A stretch of 64,000 bases of DNA from Pseudoscleropodium purum (Eukaryota; Streptophyta; Bryopsida; Hypnales; Brachytheciaceae): NCBI GenBank assembly GCA_963969395.1, contig OZ017795.1, positions 34,143,063-34,207,062 of the forward strand. The letters are read 5' to 3'. Each line of letters begins with the position of its first letter. Positions within the stretch are counted from its first letter, which is position 1. Of this stretch, positions 38,797 through 51,800 are shown in pieces. A program made the position numbers and the translations under genes. The notes beneath the pieces were generated by a model. The model was not told the origin of the DNA, ran no database searches, and was given only the letters and a program-made list of their open reading frames with translations.

Positions 38797-39770
38797 AGAA
38801 TTCCCCCCTTCTAATCGACTGCAATTCGCATCAGCGTCACACAATCCAAACTCCTTACAATTATTCCAACCCCAGAACAATCACAACCCGAATCCGATTC
38901 ACAACCCATGTGCGTTCACAGATTCCACCACCACCGCAACAACTGAAAGAATCGCATACATTCTCCCCGCCATTACAACAACCCTAACTAACTACCACCA
39001 CTAAATCACAGCTTCCTCACAATCTCGAAACCCTAAAAATCTCCGTCCCTCTCAAATTCTCCCCTCACAAAACCAAACTCGACCTATCAATCCACCAACA
39101 ACACTGAACAAACAAACGACCCGTTCAAAACACCAAAATCAAACAAAAAAAAACTAATAAAAATATCAGAAAAAAAATTAAAGAAAATCTCCAACCCCCC
39201 TCCCCAAGACCACCCGAAATTCTTCTAAAACTCCCAATCCCGCACCCTGCGCAAAAACTTAGATGGTCCTCTCAGAACCGGTGAATGAGGTAAAGGTTTG
39301 AAAAGTGCTGCGAATTGCTACGGGCGTCGCCTCGACCATGTCAATCGGTCAGTCGGTCAGCCGGCGGGCGGGCGGGCGAGGCAATGGCGATTCAATGGCG
39401 ATTTGATTGTGTGGCAAGTGGCAAACGGGAGTTCAAAATGCGGAAGCACAACACGAGCGGTGAAGTGGCAGTGAGGTCCAGTAGGGCGATAACGATGGCG
39501 TGGGCAAGGGGCAACCAATTTCGAAACCCTAGGAGGAGGAGCAGATGCGAAGAAGGGCCTTCACTTCGATGGCTATGGTGGGGGAAGGTGGATATGAAGC
39601 CGCTGGTGGAGCTGCCTCTGCGACGGAAGTGAATCGTCATCGTCGGTCTTCCTCTTCTAGACCTCAAGCTGCTTTTTTGAAGGGGAATATTCGAACTCTC
39701 CAGAGAAGGATACTCAGCTAGGAACCCTATTATGAGGGAAATGTCAAAGTAACACCAAACTGCGTCCAAA
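38797..39770 (-). promoter_or_regulatory. 5' region of the LETM1-family gene
   Basis: This GC-richer segment lies upstream of the start codon and contains a (CGGG)n-like run at about 39360-39378. Pyrimidine- and A-rich leader-like sequence covers 38880-39240. Overlapping frames on both strands do not resemble a protein family. It probably holds the leader and promoter; composition drops to AT-rich DNA after 39770. Confidence 0.45.
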
Positions 39771-42685
39771 TGAAAAGCAACTGAGCAAATTTCTATTAAA
39801 TTATTAACTTGTTTAATTTTTGAGTTGGATTGGATTGTGATAGAAGTTAAAAGAATATATTTAAGATTTTATTATTTACGTATTTTTCAAACATCATATA
39901 AATAAACAACGAACTTTCAGAGTCTATGTTGTTGAGTCAATAGAGGTAGACCAAAATCTCTATTGTTTTGTTTTAGAAAGGGATCAATCTTACATGCAAT
40001 TATCTTCAATTTGGAGCCTTACAAACAAAAAAATAATGGCCATTGGAGAATTTAGACATTGGATCTTCATTTTGTTTTCCTACCATCTCTACATGAGTTG
40101 ATTCAACCACTTACACAAGAATCATGAAGCAATGTGTAACCAAGCTAGCTAGTCACATTGTTTAAGAATAACCAAAAAATTCATCTCTCAATATACTTAA
40201 ATGTACTTCATTTATTTCATGTAGCTTCCATAAAACATCTTGAAAGCATCTATAATTCACCCAGAGGACATCAAGGCTCGTAGGAGATGAAGTAGGATCA
40301 TTCAAAACCAAGAGCGTTCCAAAAAAAATATCCTATAAAATCCAAAGAATAAATTGACATTTATTGTACAATGTTCAAAAAAGGAATATTGGAATTAGGA
40401 AATGGTTGTAGAACATCTACCAATCAACTTTGACATTGAATAATTTTTGCAAATTATATTTGAATGTCATTTTTGGACTTCAAACAAATTTTGTTGCAAT
40501 TTGTCTTTTGTAATTAAAAAATATGCAACTTGTCTTTTGTAATATAAAATATGTATAAAAATCATATAAATTAGGTATGTAATACATGTGGCCATTATAG
40601 AGTTTGATTTCAATTATAAAAAATAAAATAATTTCTATGGCCTTTCAAATTTGAGATGAAGTATATCTACTAATCATGCATTTATTATTAAAAATAATTT
40701 TAAATACTAGTTTTAGACCCTACAAGATTGTTAAGGGAAATATATAATTACCATATACTTTACGCTTATGAATGTAAATAAGGGTGCTTGTTGGGCTTGA
40801 CTTTGAGTGTGAGAAGTGGTCTCAATTCTTAACACTTCTACAAATACTTTGTATTTGTTGCCTATCTTTGAGCAACATCTTCAAGCAACAAAATGTTTTT
40901 TATTTTTTGCATAGTAAAATGGATTATTTATTTATAGGTATATTATAATTTGAAATTACTATTGATTTTACTTTTTAATCATAAAGAAGTTAGCACTTGG
41001 CCTTTTTTTGGTACCATGCAACTAAAAAAGCACCATCTCAAAAATAGGACAAAAAAGTATTAGAAAAAAAATTAAAATGGAAATCTCTATTTTTCATAAG
41101 TTTCATATTATGAAAAAAAAATTAAAATCTCTATTTTTCATAAGTTTATTGCATCATTGTTGCACTTTATAGTACATCATCTCTATTCCTATTCAGTTAA
41201 TTGCAAATGAATTGTTGTCTTGTTAAATACAGATGATGTACTTGCTTTCTGTCGCTTACTCTTTTCATTCTATTGCCACCACATTGAAATGGAGGTTATA
41301 GTGCACTTGTGTCCACTCCACCTTGTCATTAGACTCATTATTTTGTCGTCTATTGTAGATGGAAGGCTGTAAGCATCATGCAATATAATAGGATATATGG
41401 ACAACAATTTAGGTATTTTTCTTTCTCTTTGACTGTAATGAATTCTTGTTTGTAATACTTGTATTTTGCTTTTTGTTTAGTTTGCAAGTTGCACTTTTGG
41501 TTGTTATTTTTTCCACAATGCTATAGTTTGACAAACGGGGTTGCTATTTTGTGAGCGTGCAAGCGCGAGCGGCAATATGTGAGCATATGAGTGTACATTT
41601 TTTAATTTGGAAATTGAGAAGGTACCTATGACCATGGTTTTTATTTTTTATTTTTTATTTTTTGAATAAATGGACAATTCTATAACTGTGGACTCTTAAA
41701 TAATAATTTAACCTTGGCCTTTCAAAAATGACTTCACCTTACAGTGCAAGATTAAAAAAAATGGTAATCAATTTTTCTTTCTTTAGAAGGCATTCAAATC
41801 ATTTGTAGTGAGTTCTATTGTAAACTTTCTTGATATGATGAGGGTTCAAAATTTAAAGAAAAGTTGGGAAAGTTATGAATCACCTTTGTAGTACATTTTG
41901 TCCATTTTGAGGTATTTACTAATGGTATTAATTTTGCCCATTGAAATGATGTTCTTTAAATTTTTGTTCAACTAAAGAGGAGTAGTTTATTAAATGAGAT
42001 AGGAAATTTATTACTAGAAGTAAAATATAAATGAACTTGTAATCTTTTTTGATAATTTTAATTTTTAGAACAACTACACCACTTCACATTTTAGCAACAC
42101 TTCAATATTATGATTACAATATGATATATAACCTATACATTTTTAAAACAAAAAAGAAGCCTACAACAAAAGAAGTTGAGGTACAAGAATACTAATGCTT
42201 GAAGGACAAAAAACAACATATAATAAACAATCAAATGAAATTCAACAAGTACAATGTAACAAACATAAGAATCAGAAAGAAGATGTGGACATAGATTGAG
42301 ACTAGGTATTACTATCAGTTGACGATGTCTCCATATTTAATTCTAAAGCTTCCACATCTACAAACTTCAAAACTTTTGGATTTTAAAAAGTAGACTTCTT
42401 CCATGCAGGAAAGTCTTTTTCAGATGCAAATATAGAAGCTAAAGCCTTTACATACAACAACAATATGTAGGACTTCTTCTCGCTTGGGAAAAACAAGGTA
42501 AACTAAAAAAAGGCCATTGAATTTCCTTGTTTGAAATCATACTACAAAAACCAAAGAAGTACTAAAACATATTTCAAAATCATATCAATGATAAATCACA
42601 TGTAGAACATAAATATAAAAGGAAAATGACAATAGTGTTAAAATTACACATATAATTTGGCAAATAATGTTAGTTGAAGGTAGAC
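39771..42685. other. Gene-free AT-rich stretch
   Basis: Stop codons are dense in all frames and no paired repeat stood out. A short local duplication (about 41060-41150) repeats AAAAAAAATTAAAATSKAAA and CTCTATTTTTCATAAGTTT. Confidence 0.45.
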
Positions 42686-45600
42686 TTATTCACATTTAAA
42701 ACAAGAATTCTTGACAATGTATGAAACTTGAACTTTTACTATATCTTCATCGTAGTTAAGCAAAAGGACTATTGCAGTTGCTTTAGGAATATGTAGAATT
42801 GTACAAATCATTGAAGTCAAAATTGCATCAAAGAGGACTTTGTCTTCCTTAAATGCAATTATATGCGTACTCAAGTTTCTACAAGCGTGGATGGAGGCCC
42901 CTAGTACCAAGTATAGCACAAATTAAATTAGAAAGAAGATGTCGACAAGGGTAAAAGAGAAAGAAAAATAAAGATTACAAACAAAAATCATTTAAGCCAT
43001 CTAATATTACATGTTGCAAGAGTGCAGTCTATAGCAATGTCATTTAGAAATGAGTACCACTATATCAATATTTGAAGTAACCTAAGATCTTTCTCTCATG
43101 CTCCTCTCCAAGGCTTGAAGTTTTTGTTCATGGTCATAGTCACTTGATTTGTGAAATTATGAAGTACATCATTATCTGCAACATCCAAATTGAATTTTGC
43201 TAAACTTGGTAGGTATAGCTAGAATTGAAACTTAGAAGGATCAACATTAGACAAATTCTTGACAAACAACATAATTTCAAACCATTGTATTTGCAAAAAT
43301 AAAGATGTAGGAACTTAAGTTAAAATCAAAGAAGTTTAAAAGATTTAAGATATATTAAAAAAATATAAACAGACATGGCATATTAAATCAAAAATGGAAT
43401 ATTAAATTATGTAGATACTTGGTTTGATAATAAAATGTTTATAAGAAATTAAGAATACCCAAAATTCAAACAAAAAAGAAATATACCGTTCTTCTTAGAG
43501 CAACAAGTAAGGCTAAATGTAATGTGTTTGTTTCTCATCAATCCTTCATCGGCTCAAAAGAATAAGTAGTATTGTATTGCAGAACAGTAGCCTTTACAAT
43601 GACCTTCAAAAGATAGATAATGATAAGAGCTTTATCGTTATGCACATGACCGTCACTACATTCAAAAAACAACTATAGTCAATCCGTATTTTTTGCATTT
43701 CACAAGAGAATGCTAGTTGGAGGCACTCACAAATCAAGGACATGCAAACCCTTTGGCATGTCTCCAATAAAAAAATCTATACATAATTTATTACTCTTGA
43801 CTCTTTTGAACAAGCGTTCATTGTCTTCCTTGTATTGCAATAGAATTGTGATGGTAAGTATAATAAGCAAATGAAATTAATTACATGTAAATAGAATGTA
43901 TTCATCATGGCAAGTAAAACTGCCCATCTTGTCTATAAACTTGAAAATGTTGTGGTACACTTGAGGTAGAGGATTAGCGAGTACACTTACAAGAGAATGA
44001 TCAAAGATGAATTCATCCATGGAAATCTCTAAATCGTTGAGGAATTCCATAGTTGATGAACCATGCAACATGCCTTCTATGCTAAGTGAAGAAAAATCAG
44101 CATCATGTTTAGTGCCTCGTAAGAATGAATCTTGGTGTTAGGAAACCTTGACTATAGTCAACAAAATTGAAATTTGATCTTTTGCCTTCTTTGCCTTGTT
44201 TTTCTTAATTGCTAATGCCTTTACAATTTCTTCCAATTTCAAAGTCCTCTTTATCAATGTCTTCTTAGCTTTCTCTACTGCTTCGGAGTTTTTCAATGCT
44301 ATTTTTTTTATTAGCTTCCACCCTCTTTTTCATAGTTTTTACTTTGGCATCCTTGTCAAGGCCAACAAACTCATCAATTTATGAAACAACATCAAAAGAA
44401 TTGTGAGAGACCTTGATTTTTTTTTTAAGTAGCAATATGAAATCTGGTGTGTAATCCAAGTACCAAGCACCTAACGTAAGGTGCAAATTGGTCTATTGCT
44501 ATACTTGCAATAGAAAGAATATGCAATGCTTGAAAGAGACATCCAACCACGTTGATAGAAAAAGAGATAAATCTCGCTTTGCAATGGCCCTTTTTGCCAA
44601 CAACTTATACTTGAAATATCTATAAATCCAAAAAATGTCAACTAAAAGAATAAATGTCTTACAGCCAAATTTAATTCAATTCACAAAATCAAAATCAATG
44701 TCAACATGCAATAAAATCCATATTAAGAAATAACACGTTTGACCACCAAGTCTGTATGTTTGTGTTTTCTAAAATCATTTGACTTTTTGAAGCCGTCTTG
44801 CCTTTTGAAATGATCCAAAAATATTTTATCTCAAATATAAATCCTTTATCCTTCAAAATAATCAGGAAAAGTGTCCAGCTCTTTTAGAAAATCCATAACC
44901 AACAGCAATTGATTCTTCTTCATAAAGTCATCAAACATTTCAGATCCAAATTCTTCAATCTATTTGACAAAGAAAAATTAGTTATGAGATTGAAAAAAGT
45001 CTCATAAGTCAAAAAAGCATTATGTACTACTTAAAAAATGAATACATTTACAAAAACAAATAGATTGGCCAAAAATACTTATGCATACTAGCATGTTTTT
45101 GCCAAGGACTTCAATTCATTCTCTCCAACTAACTTTACTAAAAACATTCTTGTTTTTTGTATTTCTTTTGAACTATTCTCCCATTGTAGCCACCTAACTT
45201 TCTGTTCACTACTAATATTCAAAGTTGCAATTGTTTGTAACTTGTCCAAAATCATTTTGAGAGTAATATTTTGAGTCTAGTGTTTCTCGATCTATATCAC
45301 AAGAAATGGAAGTTAGAACAATTTAAAAATATAGAAAATTGATTATTCACCACATGTAGTCAAAAGAATCATACTTCTTTCAAAAATTCATTCTCCAATT
45401 AGGGATTAGCAACCGCTGTCAATTTGCCCAATTTCTGGGTTAACTTGAAAGTTGTTTCCTTTGTAGTTAATCTCATAGTAGCTAGAATGCTATCCAAGAC
45501 TAATTCTCCTTTGTAGTGTCTTCTTTGTATTTTTGAATTGCCAAATCAACTACTGCCGCAATTTCATGCTTCTCAATAATGAAGAATTTTAGAAAGTTTT

Positions 45601-46575
45601 GAAACAATCACAAAATATGAAAGAAGTACATGAAATAGCTTAACAAAAATTATTATCCAAAAAATGAAAGAAATGAAAACTTAAATCAATATAGAGTACC
45701 AACTCTTTCAGATGTTTTGAATACATTGTGCTATCTCGGATGTACTCAAAAGCTCTGCAAATTTGTCCAAAAGAAGAACTCCATATCTCTAAATACGATA
45801 TAACGTGTGAATCAAATTCATTTTCATAAAAAAATTCTATGTATGTCTGCAAGTCAAAAAGATGTTAATCAAAATAAAAAAATCAACTCATAAAAATCAA
45901 AATTAAACAAAATAGATTAAAGGATTCAGTTATTGATTTATATCATGCATAGCATGTAGACTTGATCAATCTTCCCTCTGGTCTTTAGAATTATAGAATC
46001 TATCAAGATATGCCAATCTCGATCATTGACATGGTATTTAAAAATGTACAAAGATCATGCCAACAACCTGTGGTTACTAGCACAAACAAAAAACTTAGAG
46101 CTTTGAAAGTGCTCCAATTCAGGTATTGTACTGAGAATGGCATTGAAGATGTTGTTCTTAGCATTCCATAGTAGCCCTCATGCATTCTTCTTAGTATCAT
46201 AAACATGTTCCATTTTCTTTGCTCATTAGTAACTAACACGTTGAACACGTTAGATCCATCTTGGTACCCATGCACAAACTTTTGCTCAAGTCTAATAAAA
46301 TCATATTGAAGAACATGTTGGATCATAGATATAACAGTAAGACAAGATAATAGAATTCTCAGTCGAGATATTGAATTCGATTTCAATCTTAAAGTCGAAA
46401 TGAAAGCAACTGAATTCACTTTTAGGGCCTTTCAAAAGGCATTCTAAGTGGTAAATTTCATTTTGGAATTCTCCATGTTCTGCACAGAAGTGATCCTTTC
46501 TTGTTCTATATCTCCACCAATGTGTTCATCCTCTCTACTCTCAAAGTGTGAATCGAGAGATTGAGTTACTATTGC
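42686..46575 (-). pseudogene. Decayed multi-exon gene with ParB-like and amino-methyltransferase-like parts
   Basis: Protein-like islands follow one another on the minus strand. The first begins at an acceptor (GTTTCAG) at 46575 and runs to about 45970. It contains SNHRLLA at 46058-46078 (46058-46075 encodes NHRLLA), resembling the GNHR motif of ParB/Srx folds, then SLYIFKYHVNDRDWH. Later islands are TYIEFFYENEF (from 45846), about 45590-45370, 45290-45100, 44960-44840, a Lys/Glu coiled-coil segment (about 44310-44150), and 44140-43990. The C-terminal part has IGDMPKGLHVLD (DMPKG at 43748-43762, in the place of a DPPY-type catalytic motif), then EKDLRLLQILI and NDIAIDCTLAT (43012-43095), then RNLSTHIIAFKED in the last island. 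This IV-then-X/I order is that of beta-class N4/N6 amino-methyltransferases. Frames are broken by several stops and frameshifts, so it cannot be functional. Borders of the islands are approximate, and the family assignment is inference. Confidence 0.5.
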
Positions 46576-49300
46576 CTGAAACAAACAAAAGTCATTTGAT
46601 GAAAATGATTATTTTTATCTAGTAGAGTCATATAAATGAAACATTACCAATGAAAATATTAGGACTAAATAACTTGCTGTCCAAAGAAGGAGGTGTATAT
46701 TACTCAATCTAAAATCAATATTATGGGCAATTGTATACAACACAAGCAATCTTAATGGATAGTCACCTTCACCTCAGCATTGAGGCCATTCTATGAGATC
46801 AAATTCAAGCATTAATAATTAAAACATTTCATTTTAAAAATCTTCTTACTAGTGTCAAGGTCACCAAATCCCCATCCAAGATATTGTTAATCTAATAGAC
46901 CGTAGAAACTAAAATTTGGCTTTAATTCCAAGGCTACATATTGACAAGAGCAAAACTGAAAATCCCGAAAATCCATGATGAAGACATACATTCCTACAAT
47001 CAAATCTCATCTCCAAGACATAACATTGGATGGCACAAATTAAGAATTAAAAAAAAAATGAATTCAAACTCTTTGTATTGAGAGCCTAAAACTTGTCTTA
47101 ACAATTTGAAAATGGGATTTCTTAATCTCCAAGGCATTCAATTGTTACTAAGAAAATTAATCAAGCAGGATTCCTTTGACAAGTCGATGTTGAAATAAAA
47201 AGTTGGCAATTTCAATCCTGATACTAAAATACAACAACAAGGGTCCTTGACACTGAAACTATGAATCAGGAACACGATTCTAAAATGATGTAAATGGATT
47301 CCTGTGTGATGAGCCATAAACATAGTCTGAGATTAAAATCATAATGCTTCGAAATAATATATCGCATTTAGTATCAAGACTTTGATCTTGGTTCTAAAAA
47401 CTAATTGCAAACATTTATCAATTAACCTTTGAATATCTCGCAATCTCAAGCATCACCTCTTTAAATTTCATTTGAGCCAAACTAACTATGAATGTCATCT
47501 ATGTTACCAAAAATAAAATATTGAAGGATAGGATTCTGATTGAATGATGAAGCGGGGTGGTCTTGATGGGCATCATTGTTGTGCTTGAACGTAAAGATCA
47601 TCATATTATTGTTTATCAAGGTACAACAAAAACCTTGATAGAATTTGTCTTTCAAGAAATTTTGAATTAAGAGCCATATTAGAACCATATTAGAACCATT
47701 GGCAATGGCTACTGTAAGATTATTGAGCAAAACCTTGAGTTTTTAATTGGTTTAAAAAGTTGTTGTTCTACACATGGGTGTTCTAAGGTAGTTGCAACGA
47801 GATATTTAAACAACTAGGATTTGTTCAATATGTCAATTATTTTTTACTTTGCTTTCGATTTGTAGCAGCCTCAAGATATGTAAAAGGGACAAAATTCAAT
47901 GTTGTATAGATCACGAGATTTTTATCAAGTGCAATTGAATTTTAACAAGCCAAAAGCTATAGTGTTACCCTGCCTTTTACCAAAATTTGAAAACCAAAGA
48001 TCTTTTTTTCCAACTTGCGTGATGTACTAAAGTGCAAAATAGTACAAAAATTCTTTCATTTGTTAATGGTCAATGCAACTTTGACCATTCTAATCTTTTG
48101 ACTGCAATGGTCAATCCATTTCAAAAAATTTGTGCACCTTTAGAACCAATCCCTTTCTAATATTCAACAATAAAATTATGTGAATCTAATTTTACCACAA
48201 AAGGTAATAAATCAATCAAAATGAGGTCTTGCATTGGTAAAAACTTGTGAATATACAGAGTGTACTTAAAGTCTAATTATTGCTAATTCAAAAGACTTAT
48301 ACAAACAATATAGACAACTTATTTTGCAATTCCAAACCTTGCATTCATTTGTACAATTTTAGAACATTAACATAGTAGGTTGACATACCTTAATTATCAC
48401 CTTTGTTACTACCAATAAGACATTGATTTTATTAATTTAATACCACAAAAACACAAGCAAACTTGCAATTTAGTTTAAATCAATAAACCGCAAGACAATT
48501 GATCAATAATCATCACTAATTTCTTCAATAGATTTAGTACATATCCATTTATCTTAATTTGTCCAACTCTTTTGTTCACCTAGCAATCATCTTCTATAAA
48601 CCCACCTAGTCTCACGCTCATTACAAAACAATCAACTAACTTACCAAATCAATTAGCAAGACCATACAATTGAACATAAAAAGATGCTCACCTAAAATTC
48701 TTTGAGACTAATGATATTAAATAATTAATTGATGATTTACAACTTAATAGGAATTTACAAATTTACAAGATGCAATAACAAACTGCAAATATGCTATCTC
48801 ACATAAAGCAATTTGCAGACAACAAGAATACAATAACAAATATACAAATTTACAATATGGAATTGATTGAAAGAATACACTTATACAAAAATTACTAATA
48901 AACCATATACATTGATTTATCTTTGATAAGAACTAAGAAAAGAAAGAAGACTTATCATTTGCTAATTAGCCCAAGAGACCACATGGCAACTTGTCAAATG
49001 TTTAATCCTAAAAGACACTAAGCTAATTTGTCACTTTTCTTATCTTGTTAATTTGTCCTTTTCATATTTACAAGTAGTTCTTTTCACATTCATTTAAATT
49101 GTCTAGCAAATCAATTTTTTAAAATGAAAATGAGCCTCATGTTTAGTGTAAAAATAGCAAAAAGACAAACAAGGCAATTTGCTCAAAATTTTTATAATTG
49201 CAATGTTCATAAAGACATATTATTGTTAATTTCATAAGAGCTATTGATTTTATTACTTTTAAGTAATTTTTGTTTTTATTTTACAATCAATGACTCTATA
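46576..49300. other. Gene-free AT-rich stretch
   Basis: No supportable gene or RNA gene. Short minus-strand frames at 47138-47323 and 47482-47730 do not resemble a protein family; part of this stretch may be the unrecognised upstream end of the decayed gene that starts at 46575. Confidence 0.4.
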
Positions 49301-49341
49301 CACTACAAGAAAGTAGGGTGTAAATGACTGTGGAGTCATTT
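49301..49341 (+). mobile_element. CACTA-type transposon end (single terminus)
   Basis: CACTACAAGAAA at 49301-49312 matches the terminal motif typical of plant CACTA (En/Spm) elements. Just inside lies a perfect 9-bp stem, TAAATGACT-GTGG-AGTCATTTA (49321-49342), of the kind found in subterminal repeats. I found no matching TTTCTTGTAGTG end downstream, so this is a truncated or solo end. Confidence 0.4.
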
Positions 49342-49703
49342 ATGCCTCACAACATGACTATGGCATGCCTGCACTTCTCTAATTGCACCCTTTGGCCTTC
49401 ATTGACAATGTTCAAGTTATTTACTAATCATGGTCGCGATTGGGGGATGAAGACAAGATGAAAACTAAACTTCTTGTGTGTATTTTCATTGAGGGTTTAT
49501 TTTTTTTCTTACTGTAGAGGTTATAGTCATTTTCTTCGACTTGACATCACTGATCTTCGACTTAGAAATGTCTTCTTTTTCAGTGAAGGTGCCTTTGAGG
49601 GAATTTAGCATTGTAAATGTAAATTTTGTTGCGCTGATATGTTCGTAGCTTAGGAGTGAGTTACTTTTTAGTTATACAGTAATTGTTTTTTAATCATTTC
49701 CTA

Positions 49704-50178
49704 CGCTACTAGAAAATTTAGTTTTCATGGCGAATTTCATTAAAATGGTGGTATTTCATATGCCATTTTCACACCTTAACATCTAGGACAAGTATACATT
49801 GCTAACATTTAGATCAATTTAGATTTCAAAAAATCTAAGACAAACATAGATATTAAATTGAAGAATTTAAAAAATCTAAGATCAGTATAGATTTTAGATA
49901 TGAAGGAGATATGTAGATCTCAAAAATCTAATACTAATATAGATTTTAGTACAAAAAAAAGTTCAAACTATGCAATTTGAATTGCTAAAAGTGCCAAATT
50001 AATAGAATACTGCCATTTTAATGAAACTGGCCATGTTTCTATTAATTTGGTTGTATAGATTTGATTCACTTTTCTGTTGATTTGCAAAATAATTTGTTGA
50101 TTTGGATAGAAATCAATAGAAAAGTGAACCAAATGAATGTGATTAAATCAACCAAAAAACTGAATTTTGCTAATAGTG
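49704..50178. mobile_element. Small inverted-repeat element (MITE, CACTA-like ends)
   Basis: The left end CGCTACTAGAAAATTTAGTT matches the reverse complement of the right end (CACTATTAGCAAAATTCAGT). The interior has a second inverted pair around TTGATTCACTTTTCTGTTGA / AATAGAAAAGTGAACCAAA and repeated AAATCTAA-ATAGATTTTAG words. No coding capacity. Three-base flanks do not match, so any target-site duplication has been lost. Confidence 0.5.
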
Positions 50179-50411
50179 AAGCTAGTTGTTTTCTAAATGC
50201 TTATAAGTCATTCACTAGTTGTTTCTTAATTGTTTTCTAATTGTTTCCTAGTTACTTTCAAAGTTCATTCTCATTTATCTCATATCAAATGTCCCAAATC
50301 AATTGTAAAAAATACTATTTTGTTGAAAATATAAGACTTGTAAGTTGTAGTTTTGTACAATGAATTTTTTTAATTTAATTCTAAGATTTTTAGGATATGT
50401 AGATTTCTATA

Positions 50412-50655
50412 GAATATAGAAACCTACAAATTGTAGAAATCTATATTGTATAGAAACCTACAAATTGTAGAAATTTATATTGTATAAAAATCTACAAATT
50501 GTAGAAATCTATATTGTATAGAAACCTACAAATTGTAGAAATCTATATTGTATAGAAACCTACAAATTGTAGAAATCTATATTGTATAGAAACCTACAAA
50601 TTGTAGAAATCTATATTGTATAGAAACCTACAAATTATAGAAATCTATTATATAT
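50412..50655. repeat. 34-bp tandem array, seven units
   Basis: CTACAAATTGTAG (or its close variant) begins at 50424, 50458, 50492, 50526, 50560, 50594 and 50628, an exact 34-bp period. Each unit contains two potential stems: CTACAA-A-TTGTAG and TCTATA-TTG-TATAGA. Units are nearly identical, which implies recent expansion or homogenisation. Confidence 0.95.
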
Positions 50656-50996
50656 TTGTAGATTTGTATATAGTATAAATTTCTATAATACCAATTGCAA
50701 ATTGTACAATATTTAATTAATAATCTTTTTGCTTCCATTGTAGAGTATGTGTCAATTGTTGCTCAACATTGGTAAATACATTTTTGTGTTTTTTTTGTTA
50801 TAGTTTTGTGGGTGATGGGTTCAAAGTTATGCAACATCAAGTATATTATTTTTCTATGTTGTGAACAAGGTGTATAGCATTTTATAATATGCAACTGGAT
50901 TGACTAATGACATTACTTTGGCATTGTGTAGCTAAGACTTGTGCTAATTGTAGTCTAGCTTTTTGACTTTTATTACTATTTTTTGTTTTTTTAAGA

Positions 50997-51000
<4 letters not shown>

Positions 51001-51042
<42 letters not shown>
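51001..51042. repeat. (TA)n microsatellite
   Basis: An uninterrupted TA run of about 21 units. Confidence 0.95.
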
Positions 51043-51045
<3 letters not shown>

Positions 51046-51229
51046 TACTCTATTTCTAATATCTAATGTAAAAATAGGCTTATTTTATCTTCCAAGTGTG
51101 AAAAGGATTCAAAACTATTAAAGGAAGTAGTTAGTTGAAAATACAAAATAAAAGTAAAAGATAAAGATAAAGAAAACAAGAGATAAAGGAAAAAGAAAAG
51201 GAAATAAAGATTTGGGGAGTTTTGTTGAA

Positions 51230-51800
51230 AACGTTGCAGCTGTTGACGCTTCCGATTACCCCCCTCCTCTTGCCTTTTATTCTTCTCTCTCCCATTCTTC
51301 TCTCTCACTCTAGTGCAGATTGATTTTTTTTAGTCTTTTTAGTGCTGCAAGTCTTTGCGCGTATAATTCGTGTACTTGGAATATAAATTAAGCTTGTGAT
51401 TGTGTAATTGTGTGCTAGTTCCTAGCTCGTGATTGTTCGTCGTTGTTGTATTCTGGAGTTTGAATGTTTGCTGTGCGGATTGGGGATTTGTTCTCAAATT
51501 TGTGTTCTGCTGGAGCGGAAGGGTGAGATTTGTTTGTACGTTGGTAGAATCGCCTAGATTTCGAAAAGACTGAATAATTGGGAATCGGTCGATCTGATTA
51601 TGAGTTGGAGTGACGCTGATCGACGTGCGGGAAGCAGACGAAACCTTTTGAATTTTGGAGGCCAGATCAGGCTACGGCCAGACCAGATTGAATTGCATGG
51701 AGTTGCGACATTCACTTTGTTGAACAATGAGCCAGTTGCGGTGCCGACCAAGATTGGAAAATCGTGCAATTCGGTGAGATTTCGAAAGAACTAAATTTTT
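51230..51800 (+). other. GC-richer, leader-like segment of unknown origin
   Basis: Composition rises sharply after the TA run. A pyrimidine-rich tract with CTCTCTC words (about 51285-51312) is followed by TTG/GTT-rich sequence and a 64-codon frame from ATG at 51600 (begins MSWSDADRRAGSRR, ends at 51794). This could be the leader and first exon of a lost gene, or LTR/leader DNA of a retroelement; a TGGTAGAATCGCC word at about 51541 only loosely resembles a tRNA-Met primer-binding site. No family recognised. Confidence 0.35.

Noticed and set aside
50412..50655. CRISPR-like array
   Set aside because: There are no variable spacers, the whole 34-bp unit repeats, and the window is plant nuclear DNA.
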